This document shows positions 42,652 through 51,117 of a DNA stretch of 64,000 nt, in pieces. A model generated the notes under the pieces. It did no database searches and was not told the origin of the DNA. It saw only the letters and a program-made list of their open reading frames with translations. Numbering within the stretch: position 1 is the first letter of the stretch; each line of letters begins with the position of its first letter. The translations under genes were made by a program, and so were the position numbers. The stretch comes from Casp-actino8 sp964563545 (GTDB lineage Bacteria; Actinomycetota; Acidimicrobiia; Acidimicrobiales; Ilumatobacteraceae): NCBI GenBank assembly GCA_964563545.1, contig CAZLXB010000003.1:54996-118995 (forward strand), in the 5' to 3' direction.

Positions 42652-43506
42652 GTGGCCTCCAAAACATCGAGAAGTTCATCGGCATCCCGCGTGGCGCGTC
42701 TTGCGCAGAAGGGGAAGGGCAAGAAGGTCCGCTTCAAGGGCGGAACCCTCTTTCCGGCGGTGGTCGTCGGTGTGGCCGTGATCGGCGCCGCGCTCATCGT
42801 CTATTCGCGGGCCTCGATTCCCGACCGTAACGTTCCACCGACCGTGAACGACCACTGGCATGCGTCATACGGCTTCTACGGGTGCAACGAATGGCTGCCC
42901 GACCTGCAGGGCAACAAGGAAGAACTGGACACCACCGGCAATCTCGCCAACGACAAGTTCCGTCGCACGGGAATCCACAGTCACGACGATGGCGTCATGC
43001 ACTGGCATCCGTACACCTCGGCGGCCACCGGACGCAACGCGAAGTTGGGCGTCTTCCTCGACGTCTACGGGGTCCAGGTCTCCGATACCAAGATCGTCTT
43101 CCCGGATGATCAGGGTGGAGCGGTGTACGAAGAGGGCGAGACCAAGTGCATCGACGAGTCTGGCAAGTCGGTCGACGGCGAGGTCGTGGTGTACGCCTAC
43201 AACTCGTTCGACAACGCCGATGATTTCTCGACCTACATCACCAATTTCGACGACATCCGCCTCAAGCAGGATGCGATGGCATTCACTATCGTGTTCGCGC
43301 CGGCCGGGGTGATTCCGGGACTGCCGCCGAGCGCGGCCGATCTGCCGAGGCTCGGAGCGGCCGACTCGGGAGCTCCGGTGACGACCACGGCCCCCGGAGA
43401 CTCGACGGCCCCCGGAGATGTGTCATCGACCGAGGCTCCGGTGACCGAGGCCCCCGCAACCGAGGCGCCGACCACCGTCGCCGGTCCCACCACCACGGGC
43501 GGCTGA
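42652..43506 (+). CDS. Membrane-anchored histidine-rich exterior protein, unknown function
   Basis: 284 residues from GTG (TAGCCT nine bases upstream). Basic N-terminus, one TM helix (about 35-52), then an exterior domain. Conserved-looking blocks are N-D-H-W-H-A-S-Y-G-F-Y-G-C and G-I-H-S-H-D-D-G-V-M-H-W-H-P: seven histidines, acidic residues and a cysteine, which suggest metal binding. A second cysteine lies in E-T-K-C-I-D. The last 50 residues are a Thr/Ala/Pro/Glu tail. I recall similar unnamed proteins in actinobacterial genomes but no function. It overlaps the next gene by one base. Confidence 0.7.
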   Translation: MASKTSRSSSASRVARLAQKGKGKKVRFKGGTLFPAVVVGVAVIGAALIVYSRASIPDRNVPPTVNDHWHASYGFYGCNEWLPDLQGNKEELDTTGNLANDKFRRTGIHSHDDGVMHWHPYTSAATGRNAKLGVFLDVYGVQVSDTKIVFPDDQGGAVYEEGETKCIDESGKSVDGEVVVYAYNSFDNADDFSTYITNFDDIRLKQDAMAFTIVFAPAGVIPGLPPSAADLPRLGAADSGAPVTTTAPGDSTAPGDVSSTEAPVTEAPATEAPTTVAGPTTTGG

Positions 43507-44513
43507 TGCGCGCGGTAGTGCTCGTGGGCGGGTTCGGTACCCGTCTGCGACCGCTCACCTTCACGACGCCCAAGCCCATGCTCCCGGTCGGTCATCGTCC
43601 GATCATCGAGAACCTCGTCACCATGCTTTCGGCAGCCGGCATCGACGAGGTCGTGTTGGCCCTTGGCTTCAAGCCCGAGCCGTTCCGATCGGCGTTCCCC
43701 AACGGTTCGTGTGCCGGGGTTCGACTTCATTACGCCGTCGAGCCCGAGCCGCTCGATACCGGAGGTGCGATCCGCTTCGCGGCCGAACACGCCGGAATCG
43801 ATGAGACCTTCGTCGTCGTCAACGGCGACGTCCTGACCGATCTGGACGTGGCGAAACTGGTCGACTTCCACCGTGATCGTGGCGCGGAAGCGACGCTTCA
43901 TCTGACCCCCGTCGACGATCCGTCGGCCTACGGGGTGGTGGACCTCGACGATCACGGGCGTGTGTCGCGATTCGTGGAGAAGCCGGCTCCGGGTATGGCG
44001 CCCACCAATCTCATCAACGCCGGAACGTACGTGTTCGAACCGTCCGTTCTCGACCGGATCCCCACCGGGCGCAAGGTCTCGATCGAACGCGAGACTTTCC
44101 CGCAACTCGTGGAGGTCGGCAGCCTGTTCGCGATGTCGACCGACGACTACTGGATCGACACCGGACGCCCCGAGACGTATCGCCAGGCCAACTTCGACGT
44201 TCTGGACGGAATCCGCCATTCGTTGCGATGCGATGCGGTTCAGCTCGGTGCGAAGGTGTCGGACACGGCTCGACTCGACCACAGCCTGGTGTCGGCGGGA
44301 GCGTCGATCGGGTCCGGTGTCACGCTGATCGGATCCATCGTGTTGCCCGGTGCCGTGATCGAGAGCGGGGCATCGGTCGAGGGTTCGGTCGTGATGGGCC
44401 GGATCGGTGCCGATGCGATCGTGGTCGATTGTGTCATCGGCGCCGACGGTTCGGTCGACGCCGGCGGCGAGCGACGTCACGATCTCGTTCCTGATCCGGC
44501 AACCGTGAGCTAG
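43506..44513 (+). CDS. manC: NDP-sugar pyrophosphorylase, probable mannose-1-phosphate guanylyltransferase
   Basis: 335 residues. N-terminal nucleotidyltransferase domain with LVGGFGTRLRPLTFTTPKPM (about 6-25), N-G-D-V-L metal motif, and F-V-E-K-P sugar-binding motif. From about 255 to the end are hexapeptide left-handed beta-helix repeats. This architecture fits actinobacterial GDP-mannose pyrophosphorylases (ManB/ManC type) and agrees with phosphomannomutase at 61.9 kb and GDP-mannose dehydratase at 48.5 kb. Other NDP-sugar specificity cannot be excluded. Confidence 0.84.
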   Translation: MRAVVLVGGFGTRLRPLTFTTPKPMLPVGHRPIIENLVTMLSAAGIDEVVLALGFKPEPFRSAFPNGSCAGVRLHYAVEPEPLDTGGAIRFAAEHAGIDETFVVVNGDVLTDLDVAKLVDFHRDRGAEATLHLTPVDDPSAYGVVDLDDHGRVSRFVEKPAPGMAPTNLINAGTYVFEPSVLDRIPTGRKVSIERETFPQLVEVGSLFAMSTDDYWIDTGRPETYRQANFDVLDGIRHSLRCDAVQLGAKVSDTARLDHSLVSAGASIGSGVTLIGSIVLPGAVIESGASVEGSVVMGRIGADAIVVDCVIGADGSVDAGGERRHDLVPDPATVS

Positions 44514-44522
44514 GACGGAGGG

Positions 44523-45464
44523 ATGCCCAGAGCCGCTGCACCCAAGGCACTCGAATCGGCTCTGGTCGTCGGAGGTGCCGGCTTCCTCGGATCGCATCTC
44601 GTCGACCGACTGATCATGGAGACGCCACTCGTGCATGTTGTCGATGATCTTTCGACTGGAACGCTCGCCAATCTGGCTCACGCGCGATCGGTCAACTCGG
44701 TGGGTCGACTCGTGTTCCAGCAGCTCGATGCAACCGCCCCCGAGTTCGGCGCGTATCTCGAGCGAGTGCAACCGTCGGTCGTGTACGTGCTCGCGGCGTC
44801 GTCGGCACGCTGGACCGCCGAGCGGGCCGTCCTCGGACTCGCGCTCGTCGTGAACGTCCTCGAGTCGGTCCGACTGAGATCGGCCACGTCCAAGGTCGTG
44901 GTGGCCCTTCCCGCCTCGGTGCTCTACGGCGACGTTCCGGCGCGTGAGCTTCCCGCCAAGGAGGACCGTGGCTTTCGTCCGATCGGAGCGGTCGGAGTGC
45001 TGGCCGAATCGGTCGTCCAATTGCTGCAGCGATACCGCGACGAACACGCGATGGAGTTCACGGCGCTGCTCACCCCGACGGTGTACGGACCGCGGATGCG
45101 CCCCGAAACAAACGTGGTCGGTGCGGCGCTCGACGCAGTGCGTCGGGGGACCGCGTTCACACTGTTCGGCGACGGACGTCAGACTCGCGATCTCCTCTAC
45201 GTCGAGGATGCGGCCGAAGCGTTCTTCCGCGCCGGGGCCAAGGGCGGAGGACTGACGATCAACATCGGCTCGGGCACCGGCACGAGCATTCGCGACATCT
45301 GGTCGGCGGTCGGCGGCGATCAACCGGTGAGGTCCGCTCCTCGTCGTGCCCAGGATGTGAATCGGGTGGTGCTCTCTCCGTCGCGAGCCCGCTTGCACCT
45401 CGGTTGGTCGGCCTGGACGCCCGTCGACGAAGGGCTGTCCGCGAGTCGAGATCTAGCGGAATAG
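44523..45464 (+). CDS. SDR-fold NAD-dependent epimerase/dehydratase-like protein without catalytic YxxxK
   Basis: 313 residues. The NAD-binding motif VVGGAGFLGSHLVDRL and the D-D-L-S-T-G strand end are intact, and V-Y-G-P-R-M, F-G-D-G-R-Q-T-R-D-L-L-Y-V-E-D-A show the extended SDR family. At the place of the active-site S-P-Y-G-x-S-K it reads P-I-G-A-V-G-V-L-A-E, so the catalytic tyrosine and lysine are missing. It may bind nucleotide sugar without classical epimerase chemistry. The end overlaps the convergent cofE gene by 12 bases. Confidence 0.78.
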   Translation: MPRAAAPKALESALVVGGAGFLGSHLVDRLIMETPLVHVVDDLSTGTLANLAHARSVNSVGRLVFQQLDATAPEFGAYLERVQPSVVYVLAASSARWTAERAVLGLALVVNVLESVRLRSATSKVVVALPASVLYGDVPARELPAKEDRGFRPIGAVGVLAESVVQLLQRYRDEHAMEFTALLTPTVYGPRMRPETNVVGAALDAVRRGTAFTLFGDGRQTRDLLYVEDAAEAFFRAGAKGGGLTINIGSGTGTSIRDIWSAVGGDQPVRSAPRRAQDVNRVVLSPSRARLHLGWSAWTPVDEGLSASRDLAE

Positions 45465-46181
45465 ATCCTCAGCCGGAGGGCGGACGATCTCGTCGATCGA
45501 CGCATCGCGCAGCCATTCCGGTTGGCAACCGCGCACGACGGCCACCGGAACTCCGTTCGACTTGCCCATCACGAGTTCGGCGGCTGATGCGATCTCGTCG
45601 GCGACGCACACCTCGGTCACCTGCATCACCCGTCCGAGCGCATCCGGTGTACCGCGGAGATCGACCACACCGGCGATACCGGCGACGCCGATGGCGACGT
45701 CGGTGAGTCCCTTGCGCCACGGGCGACCGAAAGTGTCCGAGACGATCACCCCGACCTCGACGTTCAACTTCGCGCGCACGATGTCGCGGATCCGTCGGGC
45801 CGATCGGTCGCTGTCGATCGGGAGCAGCGCCGCCCATCCGCGCTCGACGTTCGAGAGGTCGATGCCCGAGTTCGCGCAGATGAAACCGTGCTTGGTCTCG
45901 GTGATGATGAGATCCCCGCGCCGACGGACGACGCGGACGCCCTCCTCTTCGACGAGCGCCTTGTGCGACAACGGATCGTCGGGATCGATGGCCACCATCC
46001 GGTTCTCGGCCTTGGAAACGATCTTTTGGGTCACCACGAGGACATCACCATCGGCGAGAGGTCCGTTCGGAGCTTCGCGACACGCCTCGACGATCACGTC
46101 ACCGAGTTGGTCCCCCGGCTTGATCTCGCCGATGCCGGTGACGCCCCACGCGGTGAGCCGAATCTGCGGTTGGTTGGACAT
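45453..46181 (-). CDS. cofE: Coenzyme F420-0:L-glutamate ligase
   Basis: 242 residues. The N-terminal G-V-T-G-I-G-E-I-K-P-G-D and the D-V-L-V-V-T-Q-K-I-V-S-K-A-E segment are the CofE GTP and metal-binding region; it adds gamma-linked glutamates to F420-0. In mycobacteria the same function is fused to a nitroreductase-like domain (FbiB, about 450 residues); here that domain is absent, so the dehydro-F420 reductase must be elsewhere if used. ATG shares one base with the cofD stop, giving tight coupling. Confidence 0.92.
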   Translation of the reverse strand: MSNQPQIRLTAWGVTGIGEIKPGDQLGDVIVEACREAPNGPLADGDVLVVTQKIVSKAENRMVAIDPDDPLSHKALVEEEGVRVVRRRGDLIITETKHGFICANSGIDLSNVERGWAALLPIDSDRSARRIRDIVRAKLNVEVGVIVSDTFGRPWRKGLTDVAIGVAGIAGVVDLRGTPDALGRVMQVTEVCVADEIASAAELVMGKSNGVPVAVVRGCQPEWLRDASIDEIVRPPAEDLFR

Positions 46182-47149
46182 CAGCGTCCTTTCTCGAGAA
46201 CTGCGGCCAGTGTGACACGGGCAAGATCACCGGCGACCCGTGGACTCGACATGATCGTGTCGGTCACGACGCACCGGAGGCCCTCGGCTTCCACGGCGGA
46301 TGCGAGGTGGGCGTCTTTCTCATCGATCACGAGTGTTCCGCACACGGGCGCGTAGAGCCGGGCGACGCCCACGGCCGAGGCTTCCATGCCCAGTTCGCCG
46401 AGCATGCGATCGGCCGGACCCTTGATCGCTGTACCGGCGATGATCGGCGAGATGGCCACCACGCGACCACGGTTCGCCACGAGTGCGTCGTCCACGCCGC
46501 GGAGGGCGCGGATCGGGCCGATCGAGACGAGGGGATTGGACGGGGCGATGACGATGGCCTCGCTGTCGCGAACGAGCGGCAGGAAGTTCGGCCGAGCTGC
46601 TTCGACACCTTCGAATCGGATCGAATGCACTGGCACCGAATGACGAAGTCCGACGAAGTACTCCTGGAACGCGATCGTTCGGGATCCGGAACCTTCGACG
46701 ATGTCGATCATCGTTTCGACCCGATCGTCGGTCATCGGTAGGAGAGCGATGCCGAGCCCCCAGGCCCGCCGGATCTCGTCGGTGACCTCGGTCAGGGTGG
46801 CGCCTTCGGTGAGTCGGGCCGTGCGGTAGAGATGAGTCGCGAGATCGCGATCGCCGAGATTGAACCAGGTGTTCGCGGCCACCGAATGGTCGGGACGGAC
46901 CGCTGCGTAGCGAGCGAGTGATTCCATGACCCGCCAACTCTCGTCACCGAGCCCCCAGCCGCGGTCGGAGTCGATGGCGCCGGCGACCGTGTACGTGACG
47001 GTGTCGAGGTCGGGGGAGACGCGCAAGCCGTTGATGAGCGAGTCGTCACCCGTATTGACGACGGCGGTGACGGTCTCGGGTTCGACGATCGTCACGAGAC
47101 CTCGCAGGAAACGGGCAGCGCCGACGCCTCCGGCCAACACGGTGATCAT
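46181..47149 (-). CDS. cofD: 2-phospho-L-lactate transferase
   Basis: 322 residues. It transfers the phospholactyl (or phosphoenolpyruvyl) group to the deazaflavin FO, forming (dehydro-)F420-0. The N-terminus M-I-T-V-L-A-G-G-V-G-A-A-R-F-L-R-G is diagnostic, and N-T-G-D-D is the FO and metal site. It is coupled to cofE. A reading frame from the upstream glycosyltransferase runs into cofD only because of an assembly gap; ATG 47149 is the true start by homology. Confidence 0.93.
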   Translation of the reverse strand: MITVLAGGVGAARFLRGLVTIVEPETVTAVVNTGDDSLINGLRVSPDLDTVTYTVAGAIDSDRGWGLGDESWRVMESLARYAAVRPDHSVAANTWFNLGDRDLATHLYRTARLTEGATLTEVTDEIRRAWGLGIALLPMTDDRVETMIDIVEGSGSRTIAFQEYFVGLRHSVPVHSIRFEGVEAARPNFLPLVRDSEAIVIAPSNPLVSIGPIRALRGVDDALVANRGRVVAISPIIAGTAIKGPADRMLGELGMEASAVGVARLYAPVCGTLVIDEKDAHLASAVEAEGLRCVVTDTIMSSPRVAGDLARVTLAAVLEKGR

Positions 47150-47165
47150 CGGGTCATTCTTCCGT

Positions 47166-48421
47166 TCACGAACCCGAAGCGGCGACCCGGCGATACAAAT
47201 CGAGGAGGAGTCGGCCCGTCTTGTCCCACGAGAAGTCCTGTCGGCGGAGCTGCCCCTCAGTGATGAGACGATCGGCGAGAGCGCTATCGGAGAGGACTCC
47301 GATGATCGCGTCGGCCCACGCGTTCGCATAGCGTGCCTCCACCAGAACGGCCGCCGACCCGACGACTTCGGGAATCGAACCGACGTTCGAAGCGACGATC
47401 GGAAGCCGGTGGGCCATGGCTTCGAGCAGCGGGAAACCGAAGCCCTCGTCGAGNNNNNNNNNNNNNNNNNNNNNNNNNNNNNNNNNNNNNNNNNNNNNNN
47501 NNNNNNNNNNNNNNNNNNNNNNNNNNNNNNNNNNNNNNNNNNNNNNNNNNNNNTCGGAAGCCGGTGGGCCATGGCTTCGAGCAGCGGGAAACCGAAGCCC
47601 TCGTCGAGCGACGGGTAGGCGAGGAGTGACGCGTGGCCGAAAAGCCAATGTGCGGTCGGGTCGGAGACGCGGCCGACGATGTGAAGGCGACGACGGGTGC
47701 TGGGCTCGAGACGATGGGCGACTTCCTCGATCGCGGAGTCGTCGTCACCCGGACCACCGGCAATGACGAGGTGCACATCGGAACGTCGGGCGGCGACCTC
47801 GGCGAAACTTCGCACCAGGGTCGGAAGGTTCTTGCGTCGCTCGCGGGTACCCACGGCCAGAACGAACGGCACCCCACTTCGAAGAGGTTCGGGAATCGAC
47901 GCACCTTCATCGTCCGAGTTCGAGGTCGCGGTGATGTCACCGAGATGAATGACCGTCACGTCGCAAGTGGGAAAGAGTTGGCGGAGGCGATCGGCGGTGG
48001 CGCGAGACGAGGCGTGCACGAAGGCGCCGTCGTGGATCGATCGACGTAGGACTCGCATCGCGGCGCGGACGTCGGCATGAACGAGCCGGGGATTCTCGAG
48101 TGCCCAGCAGTCGTAAACCGAGACGAGTCGCGGAACACGACTCGGCGGAACGACGTAGTTGGTTCCGTGGATGATTGAAACCCCGCGCAGCCAACGATCG
48201 ACGCGCGGTCGACCCACGCGGCCCCAGAGTTCGAGAGCCGGTCGGGCCGGAATCGGAAGTCGTACCTCGTCGGGTTCGAGTGACGCTCGAAAGCTCGACA
48301 CGAAGGGTTGAAGGTGGAGGTCGTCGATCGACTCGAGTGCCCGTCGCATTCCGGCCGTGGCCCGGGCGATTCCCGTCGCCGGACCGTGCAGAGGACCGGT
48401 GTCGAATGCAACGGTCAGCAC
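47166..48421 (-). CDS. GT4 family glycosyltransferase 4, interrupted by an assembly gap
   Basis: Start GTG 48421 has TACAAT six bases upstream. The N-terminal part (F-D-T-G-P-L-H-G-P-A-T-G-I-A-R) and L-A-V-G-T-R-E-R-R-K-N-L-P show a GT-B transferase; the motif D-E-G-F-G-F-P-L-L-E-A-M-A-H-R-L-P is split by the gap and occurs twice because its 55 bases are duplicated on both sides of 100 N. Removing 155 bases leaves 1101 bases, exactly 367 codons (366 residues), a normal length with an intact C-terminus. So the gene is whole in the organism. It ends 16 bases before cofD. Confidence 0.85.
47399..47453. repeat. 55-bp direct repeat, left copy, flanking gap 1
   Basis: Identical to 47554-47608. The two copies border a run of 100 N. 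A shared length of 55 is what unmerged contig ends of a de Bruijn graph assembly with k=55 would leave; it is an artefact, not a biological repeat. Confidence 0.95.
47454..47553. other. Assembly gap 1 (100 N)
   Basis: Exactly 100 undetermined bases with identical 55-base flanks. The true gap is probably zero: collapsing the repeat restores the reading frame of the glycosyltransferase gene. Confidence 0.97.
47554..47608. repeat. 55-bp direct repeat, right copy, flanking gap 1
   Basis: Identical to 47399-47453; see that entry. It encodes part of the E-G-F-G-F-P-L-L-E-A-M donor motif of the glycosyltransferase. Confidence 0.95.
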
Positions 48422-48427
48422 GAGCCG

Positions 48428-48480
48428 ATTGTACGGCTGGTGCTGCGCATCCGGTGCCGGGGTGCGGTGGCCCGTAGAAT
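48428..48480. promoter_or_regulatory. Divergent promoters of glycosyltransferase 4 and gmd
   Basis: TACAAT on the minus strand (complement of 48428-48433) sits six bases before the glycosyltransferase GTG. TAGAAT (48475-48480) on the plus strand starts a 40-base leader that ends with GAAGGAGA before the gmd ATG. Confidence 0.55.
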
Positions 48481-48520
48481 GAATCCACGCTCAGACGTTG
48501 GGCGCACGTGAAGGAGACTC

Positions 48521-49519
48521 ATGCCCCGCGCCCTCATCACCGGAGTCACTGGCCAGGACGGTCAGCACCTGGCCGAGTTCCTGCACAGCAAGGGCTACGA
48601 CGTCTTCGGTGTCGTCAAGGGTCAGAACAATCCCAAGCTCGAGATGATGCGCGACGAGTTTCCGTACGTCGAGATCGTTCCCGGTGACCTCGCCGATCTC
48701 CCGTCGCTCGTCAAGGCGCTCGAATTCGCCCAGCCCGACGAGGTCTACAACCTCGCTGCCATCTCGTTCGTCGCTCTGTCGTGGAATCAGGCCGAGTTGA
48801 CGTCGAACCTCACCGGTACTGGTGTTCTGCGGATGCTGGAAGCCGTGCGCATGGTCGGTGGAGCCGAGAACAACCCGATCCGCTTCTACCAAGCGTCGTC
48901 ATCGGAGATGTTCGGCAAGGTGCGGGAGATCCCGCAATCCGAAAAGACACCCTTCCACCCGCGCTCGCCGTACGGATGTGCCAAGGTCTTCGGACACCAC
49001 ATCACCGTGAACTACCGCGAGAGTTACGGGCTGTTCGCGTGCTCGGGAATTCTCTTCAATCACGAAGGACCGCGTCGCGGAGTGGAGTTCGTGACCCGCA
49101 AGGTCACCAACGCCGCCGCTCGGATCAAACTCGGCCTGCAGAACGAACTCGTGATGGGCAATCTCGACGCCAAGCGCGACTGGGGATACGCAGGTGACTA
49201 CGTGAAGGCCATGTGGCTCATGCTCCAGCAGCCCGAACCCGACGATTTCGTGATCGCCACCGGTGAGACCCACACCATCGAAGAACTCGTCGAGCGTGCC
49301 TTTGCCGAAGTCGGCCTCGACGACTGGAAGCGTTACGTCCGACAGGATCCGAAGTTCTTCCGGCCCGCCGAAGTCGATCTCCTGATCGGTGACGCATCGA
49401 AAGCCCGCGAGAAGCTCGGTTGGGTTCCCGAAGTCGGATTCCCCGAGCTCGTGCGAATGATGGTTCGCCACGATCTGAAGCGCGAGGCGATCAAGGCCGG
49501 TTTGCCGGTTCCGGAGTGA
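48521..49519 (+). CDS. gmd: GDP-mannose 4,6-dehydratase
   Basis: 332 residues, extended SDR family. I-T-G-V-T-G-Q-D-G is the NADP motif; S-S-S-E-M-F-G and S-P-Y-G-C-A-K give the catalytic serine/threonine region, tyrosine and lysine; N-H-E-G-P-R-R-G is specific for GMD. It makes GDP-4-keto-6-deoxymannose, precursor of GDP-fucose, rhamnose or perosamine. No partner such as fcl is in the window. AAGGAG Shine-Dalgarno present. Its stop abuts the convergent flippase stop with no spacer. Confidence 0.94.
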   Translation: MPRALITGVTGQDGQHLAEFLHSKGYDVFGVVKGQNNPKLEMMRDEFPYVEIVPGDLADLPSLVKALEFAQPDEVYNLAAISFVALSWNQAELTSNLTGTGVLRMLEAVRMVGGAENNPIRFYQASSSEMFGKVREIPQSEKTPFHPRSPYGCAKVFGHHITVNYRESYGLFACSGILFNHEGPRRGVEFVTRKVTNAAARIKLGLQNELVMGNLDAKRDWGYAGDYVKAMWLMLQQPEPDDFVIATGETHTIEELVERAFAEVGLDDWKRYVRQDPKFFRPAEVDLLIGDASKAREKLGWVPEVGFPELVRMMVRHDLKREAIKAGLPVPE

Positions 49520-51000
49520 TCAGCCCTCGATCAGGCGGTCGTTGAGCGCCTCGAATGTCGAGTCGGCATCGGGCACGACTCCGTTCGCGAGCAATCGACG
49601 GAGCGAGAGTCCGAAGAACACCAAGGCGGCGAGTGAACTCGTGACGAGCGCGATCTCGACGCGCAGGAAGAGATCGTCGGCGGCGAGCCAACACGTCAGC
49701 ACGAAGACGAGCATCGACATCAGCCAGCCGATGCCGACGCGCGCATGACCGTGTAGTGCGATGACGGCCTGGGCGGTGCCGAGCGCAACCATGTACACGG
49801 CGCTACCGAGCGCGAGCATGGNNNNNNNNNNNNNNNNNNNNNNNNNNNNNNNNNNNNNNNNNNNNNNNNNNNNNNNNNNNNNNNNNNNNNNNNNNNNNNN
49901 NNNNNNNNNNNNNNNNNNNNNGCCTGGGCGGTGCCGAGCGCAACCATGTACACGGCGCTACCGAGCGCGAGCATGGTGAGGGTGCGTCGATCGAGTCCGC
50001 CGTCGTACATGAGGTCGAGAACCGGCGGGCCGAGTGCGAAGGACGCCACGGTTCCGAGGGCTCCCACGCCGATCACCACCGTCATGAGTCGCCGGAATCC
50101 GAGTCGGAATTCTCCGAGGTCACCACGCGCCGCGAGTCGGGCGAGGCGCGGTAGGAGCGCGGCCTGCACGGCCTGGAACAAGAACAACGGGACCCGCGAG
50201 AGCAAGACCCCGTTGCCGAAGTGAGTCACCTTCTCCGATTCGGAGGCCGAGGCGAGGACGTCTATGGCGATCGGCCCGGCGTTGACGAGCCCCGCACCCA
50301 TCAACGAGCCGAGGAGCAGCCAACCGAGATTCGGAGTCACCTCCGACCAAGGCGCCTCCGGACCCGGTTCGGTGGCGAGTTGTCCGCGCAGCCCGACGAT
50401 GATCACACCGCTGAGCGGTGACAGGGCGATGAGCATCGCGTAGGCGCCGACTTCCTCGACGCCGAGTTGCCACAGCACGATGCAGCCGATCACCCGCACG
50501 AGTCCGTCGGCGCCCATCACGATTCCGTACGCACCGAACCGTCCCTCACCCGAACAGATACCGCGCGCGAGATGGGTGGGTGCGTAGGTCGTGAAAGCGA
50601 CGATCAGGCCGAGTGTCACGAGTCCGTAGCCCTCGAAGAACTCCCGGGTCGCGAGGCCGCTGAAAGCCGCCAGGATCATGATTACTGCACCGGCGATCAG
50701 CCCGCCGAGTGGCACGACTCGACGCACGATCGGTCGACCGCCGATTCCGAGGGCACGCCGATGAGCCAAGGCGCGACCCATTTCCTGTTCGAGGGGCAAG
50801 AAGAAGCCGGGGGCGAGAACGAAGGTCGCGAACCAGAGGGCCACGATCGGTTTGAAGTCGTCCTTCCCCAATGCCTCCTGGCCGACCTTGAAGAACGCGT
50901 AACTCGAGAGTCCGGCGATGAGGAGTCCTGCGCCCACGGCAAGAGTTCCCTCCGGGAGTGCAGGACGAGATTCGTCGCGGGCTTCGGTCGTCGTGTTCAA
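49520..51000 (-). CDS. Polysaccharide/oligosaccharide flippase-like membrane protein, interrupted by an assembly gap
   Basis: Multi-pass protein (about 12-14 helices) of the MOP/flippase type, expected to move lipid-linked glycans across the membrane. Start is TTG 51000, with TAGCGT eight bases upstream. A 100-N gap with 55-base identical flanks interrupts it; after collapsing 155 bases, 1326 bases remain, exactly 442 codons (441 residues). The peptide M-L-A-L-G-S-A-V-Y-M-V-A-L-G-T-A-Q occurs on both sides of the gap, which confirms the joining. It lies between gmd and a large GT2 protein, in keeping with a surface-glycan role. Exact family is inferred from topology and context. Confidence 0.72.
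49767..49821. repeat. 55-bp direct repeat, left copy, flanking gap 2
   Basis: Identical to 49922-49976 and placed exactly as in gap 1. An unmerged k=55 contig overlap is the simplest explanation. Confidence 0.95.
49822..49921. other. Assembly gap 2 (100 N)
   Basis: Exactly 100 undetermined bases between identical 55-base flanks. Collapsing them restores the flippase frame, so probably no sequence is missing. Confidence 0.97.
49922..49976. repeat. 55-bp direct repeat, right copy, flanking gap 2
   Basis: Identical to 49767-49821; see that entry. Confidence 0.95.
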
Positions 51001-51008
51001 GCGTCGTC

Positions 51009-51108
51009 ACGCTAGCGATATCGATCTTGTGAGGTCTCGCATTCATGCTGGTCATGCGGGGCGTCGACGGTGTGGCGACTCCATCGGGGCTGGTCAGACG
51101 GGTAGCCT
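51009..51108. promoter_or_regulatory. Divergent leaderless promoters of flippase and GT2/membrane gene
   Basis: TAGCGT on the minus strand (complement of 51009-51014) is eight bases before the flippase TTG. TAGCCT (51103-51108) is nine bases before GTG 51118. No Shine-Dalgarno is seen for either. Confidence 0.55.
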
Positions 51109-51117
51109 CGGCGCATC

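Noticed and set aside
43233..45398. 721-codon antisense frame over manC and the SDR gene
   Set aside because: Shadow of two recognisable plus-strand genes; no start signal and no motif.
47399..47608. Possible mobile-element target duplication
   Set aside because: The 55-base flank repeats border only N and recur with the same geometry at the second gap, so they are assembly artefacts.
46181..48421. Apparent 746-residue glycosyltransferase-CofD fusion protein
   Set aside because: It exists only because the 100-N gap and duplicated 55 bases shift the frame; after collapse both genes end and begin normally.
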